Source: Thalassorhabdomicrobium marinisediminis (GTDB lineage: Bacteria; Pseudomonadota; Alphaproteobacteria; Rhodobacterales; Rhodobacteraceae). From it: a stretch of 64,000 nucleotides of DNA. A program made the translations under genes and the position numbers. Below the pieces are notes generated by a model. That model made no database searches, had not been told where the DNA came from, and saw nothing but the letters and a program-made list of their open reading frames with translations. The stretch is taken from the NCBI RefSeq assembly GCF_003072065.1, contig NZ_QCYG01000003.1, positions 1-64,000 on the forward strand, written 5' to 3'. Positions 60,136 to 64,000 of this stretch are shown here, one piece after another; position 1 is the stretch's first letter, and each line of letters begins with the position of its first letter.

Positions 60136-61202
60136 AGCGCACACTGATCGTCGTGCTGCACGTGTTGCCCTTCGGGGCGACGCTGGCCTGCACTTTGTGG
60201 CTCTTGGCGCAGGCACCCTTCGCGGCACCTTTGGTTCAACGCAGCGCAGCCGGGATCGAGGTAGCACTGAGCCGGGCGATGGCGCGGAAGGTGGATGCGG
60301 ACTGGCTGGTGCCGCGGTTACAGGCGGCGGTGGCGGACGAGGATTTGATGCGGATCGAACTGTTGGTCGATCTGGCGATCTCCTATGAGGTTGCGGTGCC
60401 GCCCGCCTTGAAGGTGCGATTGCAGGAGGTGGTCGACGCGCAGACCGGGTTTTTCGCCTCGGCGCTGGGGTGCGGCGCCTGCGCGGTGGATGTGACCGCC
60501 TGCGCGACCCTGACGCAGATCTCCGCCTGCGCGATCCCGTTCGAGCTGACCCCGGCGGGGGACGTGAACGCCCTGCGCCGGGCGGCACTGAATTACGGCG
60601 CGGGGGACGCGGTCGACCGGCTTGATCTGGGGCTGGCGTTGGTTGGGCTGGGGGCGACGGGGGCGGTGCTGGCCACGGGCGGCAGCAGCTATACGGTCAA
60701 GGCAGGCGCGTCGGTGCTGCGGATGGCGCGGCGCATGGGCGAGCTGAACGCGGCCTTTGCGGCGCGGCTGGCCGCGCTGGCCGGAGATGCGGTGCGCTGG
60801 GATCGGATGGGTGATCTGGCGCGGTTCCGCATCGGCCCCGCGGAGGTCGTGGACAGCGCCAAACTGGGGAAGTTAAGCGCCATCGGCAGCGATCTGGGGC
60901 GGCTGGCCGAGAACACGTCGGTCGCGCAGGCGGTGACGCTGTTGCGCCATGTGGACAGCGCCGAGGATGCGGCACGTCTGGCCCGGGTGAGCGCCGCCAT
61001 GGGGCCGCGCACGGGCAAGGCCTTTGCGGTGCTGGGCAAGGCGCGGGTGTTTCGGGCGGCGGTCCGGCTGACGGATCTGGCGCTGGGGGCGGTGGCGGCG
61101 CTTGCCGCGCTGGCTGCACAGGCGCTTGTGTTTGTCGCCAACCGGATCGGCAATGCCGGTCTGCGGGGGCTGCGCCGGGCGCTGGCCACGACGAGGCGGT
61201 GA
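60132..61202 (+). CDS. Membrane protein of unknown function with a four-cysteine segment
   Basis: A 356-residue protein that I do not recognise. An N-terminal hydrophobic segment (LIVVLHVLPFGATLACTLWLL) is followed by a likely periplasmic region with four cysteines (Cys114, 117, 124, 133 in LGCGACAVDVTAC and ISAC), another hydrophobic stretch near 170-190 and one near 325-350 (LGAVAALAALAAQALVFVA). The rest is Ala-rich and helical. The GTG at 60132 overlaps the aminotransferase stop, so the two are co-translated; the link in function is not evident. Confidence 0.7.
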   Translation: MKRTLIVVLHVLPFGATLACTLWLLAQAPFAAPLVQRSAAGIEVALSRAMARKVDADWLVPRLQAAVADEDLMRIELLVDLAISYEVAVPPALKVRLQEVVDAQTGFFASALGCGACAVDVTACATLTQISACAIPFELTPAGDVNALRRAALNYGAGDAVDRLDLGLALVGLGATGAVLATGGSSYTVKAGASVLRMARRMGELNAAFAARLAALAGDAVRWDRMGDLARFRIGPAEVVDSAKLGKLSAIGSDLGRLAENTSVAQAVTLLRHVDSAEDAARLARVSAAMGPRTGKAFAVLGKARVFRAAVRLTDLALGAVAALAALAAQALVFVANRIGNAGLRGLRRALATTRR

Positions 61203-61265
61203 CGATCTTGTGTTGCGCCAGCGGGGGCGCTCCGGCACAGTGCATCCGCAACAAGGGAGAGACCC

Positions 61266-61721
61266 ATGCGCAAGTTTCTGGTGATCCTCGATGACAGCCG
61301 CGAGTGTTTGAACGCCATGCGGTTCGCCGCCATGCGTGCGGCCAATTCCGGGGGCGGCGTGTCGGTTCTGTCGATCATACCGCCCGATGAGTTCAACCAC
61401 TGGATCGGCGTGGGCGACATCATGCGGGCCGAGGCGCGCGAGCGGATCGAGGTGCATTTCGAGGTCTTCGCCAAGTGGATGCGCGACAAGCAGAACGTCG
61501 ATCCCGAGCTGGTGATCCGTGAGGGCGTGCCCGTGGACGAGATCATGGCCCAGATCGAAGAGGACCCTCAAGTGGGGGTGCTGGTGCTGGGGGCGGCGAC
61601 CGACAAGAAGGGCCCCGGCCCTCTGATCACCGCGCTGACGAAACAGGCCGGCGACCTGCCGATTCCCATGACGATCGTCCCCGGCGACATGTCCAAGGAG
61701 CGGCTGCAGGAGATCACCTGA
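61266..61721 (+). CDS. Universal stress protein family protein
   Basis: A 151-residue single-domain USP: KFLVILDDSRECLNAMRFAAMRA at the start, VREGVPVDEIMAQI-type segment in the middle, then VGVLVLGAATDKKGPGPLI and the final PIPMTIVPGDMS. The ATP-binding motif G-2x-G-9x-G(S/T) is only partly kept (GAATDKKGPGP). Ribosome-binding site GGGAGA lies close to the ATG. Monocistronic by appearance. Confidence 0.85.
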   Translation: MRKFLVILDDSRECLNAMRFAAMRAANSGGGVSVLSIIPPDEFNHWIGVGDIMRAEARERIEVHFEVFAKWMRDKQNVDPELVIREGVPVDEIMAQIEEDPQVGVLVLGAATDKKGPGPLITALTKQAGDLPIPMTIVPGDMSKERLQEIT

Positions 61722-61817
61722 GCCCCGCGCGCCCGGACTGTTACAGCTTTCTCGCCGAGCGCTCACGCCGATGTGAGAATGGGCCGGCGGCGGTCGGGGG
61801 CGGCTGTCACGGACAGT

Positions 61818-61831
61818 GTGCATGAATGCAC
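61818..61831. promoter_or_regulatory. Inverted repeat GTGCAT-N2-ATGCAC
   Basis: Perfect 6-base arms with a 2-base centre, 260 bases before the small secreted protein gene. Candidate operator; no regulator can be named. Confidence 0.3.
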
Positions 61832-61934
61832 GAAAAACCGCTCCAATCTGTGCGCCCGCGCGCTATCGCACCTTAACGGGGTGTCGATCTTCGTTTTCAA
61901 GAGGCTGCAAGCGCCGAAAACGCGCATTTTTTTG

Positions 61935-61944
61935 TGATCGATCA
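61935..61944. promoter_or_regulatory. Palindrome TGATCGATCA, FNR/Crp-like
   Basis: Read on the minus strand with flanks, TTGATCGATCACAA has one perfect FNR half-site (TTGAT) and a weaker second half. It could be an FnrL or Crp-family site upstream of the small secreted protein; the match is incomplete. Confidence 0.25.
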
Positions 61945-62089
61945 AGGGCTTCCGCTTCGCCCCCTTTCAGACCAGATCAGTGACACCGGACGGCAGCGAA
62001 TTGCTGTTCGACATTTTCTTAACCGGTCGCTCGTCAGCAAGACGACCGACAGATCACTGGGCCGAAATCGGCCGACGAAAGGAAAGACC

Positions 62090-62419
62090 ATGTTCAAGAC
62101 CGTATCCCTCAGCCTCGCCGCCCTCGTTGCTTCCGTGGGCATCGCTTCGGCGGATGCGAGCCACCTCTCCCCGCTGGTGAAGAACCAGACCGCAAACGGT
62201 CAGGTCGAGCTGGGCACCGTTGTGGCGGAAGCCGATGGCGTGGTTGAGCTCTACTCTTTCCACAAGGGCACCCAGGGTGCGCTGCTGGGCTCGACCAAGG
62301 TGAAAGCCGGCGCCAACCAGCAGGTCAACGTCAACATCGCCCGCCCCTCGACCAACGCGATTGCCGTGCTGCGGGTGAACGATGAAGTGGTGGACACCCA
62401 GAAGATCGAATTCAACTAA
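62090..62419 (+). CDS. Small secreted protein
   Basis: A 109-residue protein with a clear signal peptide (FKTVSLSLAALVASVGIASA, cleavage near residue 21). The mature part is a compact, probably beta-rich chain (VELGTVVAEADGVVELYSFHKG, KAGANQQVNVNIARP, IAVLRVNDEVVD; partly quoted) with no cysteine. Family unknown to me; similar small periplasmic proteins occur in Roseobacters. A good ribosome-binding site (AAAGGAAAG), a long upstream region and a strong private terminator suggest high expression from its own promoter. Confidence 0.8.
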   Translation: MFKTVSLSLAALVASVGIASADASHLSPLVKNQTANGQVELGTVVAEADGVVELYSFHKGTQGALLGSTKVKAGANQQVNVNIARPSTNAIAVLRVNDEVVDTQKIEFN

Positions 62420-62445
62420 GTCGATCCGATCAGACGACACCACAG

Positions 62446-62481
62446 GCGGGCGGTCCGGAAGGGCCGCCCGCGCTGCTTTTT
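62446..62481 (+). terminator. Intrinsic terminator of the small secreted protein gene
   Basis: GCGGGCGGTCC pairs with GGGCCGCCCGC around a GGAA tetraloop (11 pairs, one G-T), followed after four bases by TTTTT. It starts 27 bases after the stop codon. Confidence 0.85.
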
Positions 62482-62554
62482 AGAACCGTTCCAAACCTTG
62501 ACAGGGCGCGCCCGGGGGCGCATATGTAAAACCTGACAAAAAAGGTTTCTTCCG

Positions 62555-63115
62555 ATGTTCATCCAGACCGAATCCACCCCGAACCCTGCCACGTTGAAAT
62601 TCCTGCCCGGGCAACAGGTGCTCGAGATGGGCACGGCCGATTTCCCCAATGCCGAGGCCGCGCAGAAAAGCCCGCTTGCGGGGCGCATCTTCTCAGTCGA
62701 GGGGGTGACCGGCGTGTTCTTCGGCACGGATTTCGTGACCGTCACCAAGGCGGACGGCGTTGAATGGGACCACATCAAGCCCGCGATCCTTGGCGCGATC
62801 ATGGAGCATTACCAGTCCGGCAAGCCCGTGATCGAAGGTGAGCAAGCGGCCAGCGGCCACGCCGAGCACACCGGGGAGGATGGCGAGATCGTCAACCAGA
62901 TCAAAGAGTTGCTGGACACCCGCGTGCGCCCTGCGGTGGCGCAGGATGGGGGCGATATCACCTTCCACGGGTTCGATCGCGGCGTCGTTTACCTGCATAT
63001 GCAAGGCGCTTGCGCGGGCTGCCCCTCGTCCACGTTGACGTTGAAGATGGGCATCGAGAACCTGCTGCGCCACTATATCCCCGAGGTGGTCGAGGTGCGC
63101 CCCGTTGCAGCCTGA
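62555..63115 (+). CDS. Nfu-type iron-sulfur cluster scaffold/carrier (Nfu N-terminal plus NifU C-terminal domains)
   Basis: A 186-residue iron-sulfur carrier. The N-terminal Nfu_N domain starts MFIQTESTPNPATLKFLPG as in mitochondrial and alphaproteobacterial NFU1; the C-terminal NifU-like domain ends with the cluster-binding CAGCPSS motif in a conserved setting (GVVYLHMQGACAGCPSS). It delivers 4Fe-4S clusters to client enzymes. The tsaB start lies within its last codons. Confidence 0.9.
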   Translation: MFIQTESTPNPATLKFLPGQQVLEMGTADFPNAEAAQKSPLAGRIFSVEGVTGVFFGTDFVTVTKADGVEWDHIKPAILGAIMEHYQSGKPVIEGEQAASGHAEHTGEDGEIVNQIKELLDTRVRPAVAQDGGDITFHGFDRGVVYLHMQGACAGCPSSTLTLKMGIENLLRHYIPEVVEVRPVAA

Positions 63116-63692
63116 CACCACGCTTTTGGCATTCGACACATCGGCGGCGCATTGCGCCGCCGCTTTGCTTTTGCACGGCACGGTCCACACCCGCGTGGAA
63201 GAGATGGCGCGCGGTCAGGGGGAGCGGTTGATGCTGCTGTTGGAAGAGCTGTTGGCCGCGCACGGACTGGGCTGGGGTGATCTGGACGGGCTGGGCGTTG
63301 GCACCGGTCCGGGCAATTTCACCGGCATCCGGATTTCGGTCTCGGCCGCGCGGGGGTTGGCGCTGGGGCTGGGCAAACCGGCCGTGGGCGTGTCGATGTT
63401 CGAGACCACGCAGCACCTGTCCGGCCGGGCGCAGACCTCGGTGCCCGCCCCGCGCGACCAGCTCTACGTCTATGACCCCGGGACGATGGGCGCGCCGATC
63501 CTTGCCGCGCCGGACGATGTGACCGCGGCCTATGCCAGCGCCACGGCCTTCCCCGCCGAGGATCATATCCGTCAGGTGGCGCTGATTGCCGCCGCACAGT
63601 TGCACGACGCCCCCCCTGCCCCCAAGCCGGTCTATGTCAAGCCGCCCGATGCCGCCCCCGCGCGTGAGGCGCCGCCGGTGATCCTGCCGTGA
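63105..63692 (+). CDS. tsaB: tRNA threonylcarbamoyladenosine biosynthesis protein TsaB
   Basis: A 195-residue ASKHA-fold partner of TsaD in t6A37 tRNA modification. The family start LLAFDTSAAHCAAALL, the middle GLGVGTGPGNFTGIRISVSAARGLALG (partly quoted) and the general length fit TsaB. The start appears to be TTG at 63105, overlapping the nfu-like stop by 11 bases; no ATG is placed suitably. A rimI-like gene follows, the usual pairing. Confidence 0.9.
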   Translation: MQPDTTLLAFDTSAAHCAAALLLHGTVHTRVEEMARGQGERLMLLLEELLAAHGLGWGDLDGLGVGTGPGNFTGIRISVSAARGLALGLGKPAVGVSMFETTQHLSGRAQTSVPAPRDQLYVYDPGTMGAPILAAPDDVTAAYASATAFPAEDHIRQVALIAAAQLHDAPPAPKPVYVKPPDAAPAREAPPVILP

Positions 63693-63711
63693 CCGGCCCT
63701 GTGGCCCGCCG

Positions 63712-64000
63712 ATGACGCCCGACGGGCTGGCACGCACCCACGGGGCGGCCTTCGGCGCCGCCGGCTGGCGCGCGGAGAGCTTTCGCGGCTACCTTGACGA
63801 TCCGCGCGCGACGCTCTGGGGTGACGAGACCTGCTTTGCCGTGCTGCGCCGCGCGGGCCCCGAGGCGGAGGTGCTGACGCTGGCGACCCACCCCGCCCAT
63901 CAGGGTCAGGGCCGCGCGACCGCGATGCTGCGCGCAGCACTGGCCGGTCTGGCCGCGCAGGGCGTGGAAGAAGTTTTCCTTGAGGTGGCGCAAAGCAACA
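63712..64000 (+). CDS. rimI: RimI-like ribosomal protein N-acetyltransferase, cut by the window end
   Basis: The first 96 codons of a GNAT enzyme. The acetyl-CoA motif reads LATHPAHQGQGRATAMLRAAL, and WRAESFRGYLDDPRATLW matches the RimI N-terminal pattern. Position directly after tsaB supports RimI, which acetylates the N-terminus of ribosomal protein S18 in E. coli. The C-terminal part lies outside the window. Confidence 0.8.
   Translation, partial: MTPDGLARTHGAAFGAAGWRAESFRGYLDDPRATLWGDETCFAVLRRAGPEAEVLTLATHPAHQGQGRATAMLRAALAGLAAQGVEEVFLEVAQSN

Larger units (their letters stand above)
61722..62089. other. 368-bp intergenic region, probable regulatory region of the next gene
   Basis: It holds CTCAC/GTGAG (61762-61766, 61773-61777), the dyad GTGCAT-GA-ATGCAC (61818-61831) and the palindrome TGATCGATCA (61935-61944). 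No coding region is supported. A long AT-richer stretch around 61920-61935 may be part of a promoter. Confidence 0.5.

Noticed and set aside
58585-60588. Minus-strand open frame of 667 codons across trpS-VOC gap and beyond
   Set aside because: Covers the VOC and aminotransferase genes antisense, and the amino-acid composition (Arg/Pro/Ser) is non-protein-like.

Overview
The window is a piece of a GC-rich alphaproteobacterial chromosome, most likely from the Roseobacter/Rhodobacter group (Rhodobacteraceae). Pointers are a DUF1489 protein, an adenosylcobalamin-dependent (class II) ribonucleotide reductase, a hisS-hisZ-hisG block, xdhABC next to a BMP-type purine/nucleoside ABC importer, a GcvT-type dimethylglycine/sarcosine dehydrogenase, a gshB-yraN-rsmI block divergent from an LpoA-like lipoprotein and glnD, and an intergenic repeat typical of this family. 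No rRNA, tRNA, CRISPR array or intact insertion sequence was seen.

1-7.6 kb, accessory. The left edge holds a 5'-truncated ABC-F ATPase next to a short ORF that may be a phage terminase scrap. Then come a divergent oxidoreductase/LysR pair with a perfect 7+7 inverted repeat between them, and an AT-richer island (about 2.8-7.5 kb). The island carries a 771-residue protein in which two TIR-like/nucleoside-deoxyribosyltransferase-like domains precede a P-loop ATPase. It also has a Lon-like AAA+ ATPase without a protease domain, and a duplicated ~205-bp noncoding unit just upstream of that ATPase gene. This is the best candidate for an undescribed, probably defence-related, system.

7.6-19.7 kb, mostly core: nrdJ with NrdR-box-like sites and a strong terminator, DUF1489, hisS-hisZ-hisG, a SlyX-like protein, a lipoprotein whose ribosome-binding site lies inside an inverted repeat, dnaE, and an ArsR/SRPBCC pair with a perfect operator and an apparently leaderless promoter.

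19.8-29.2 kb: xdhA-xdhB-xdhC, then the ATPase, two permeases and binding protein of a BMP-family importer, closed by an intrinsic terminator. This reads as one purine uptake and oxidation unit.

29.3-40.5 kb: an orphan HWE/HisKA_2-type sensor kinase, an aldo/keto reductase, an FAD oxidoreductase, a small secreted-protein gene broken by an in-frame TAG, an APH-like kinase, the methylated-glycine dehydrogenase, a 2-hydroxyacid dehydrogenase, an SH3-domain protein and an M3 peptidase.

40.5-64 kb: moeB-like/dut/coaBC (each joined by a one-base overlap), rpoH divergent from cobU and a cobC-like phosphatase, comM, hydrolase/gshB, yraN/rsmI, lpoA-like/glnD, murJ, a GNAT, a rhomboid-fold protein that appears to lack its catalytic residues, trpS, a VOC protein, a class IV aminotransferase with a cysteine-rich membrane protein, uspA-like, a small secreted protein with its own terminator, nfu-like, tsaB and a rimI-like gene cut by the window end. 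A 34-bp structured element occurs just after the stop codons of two unrelated genes (14.2 kb and 58.3 kb), 32 of 34 bases identical.
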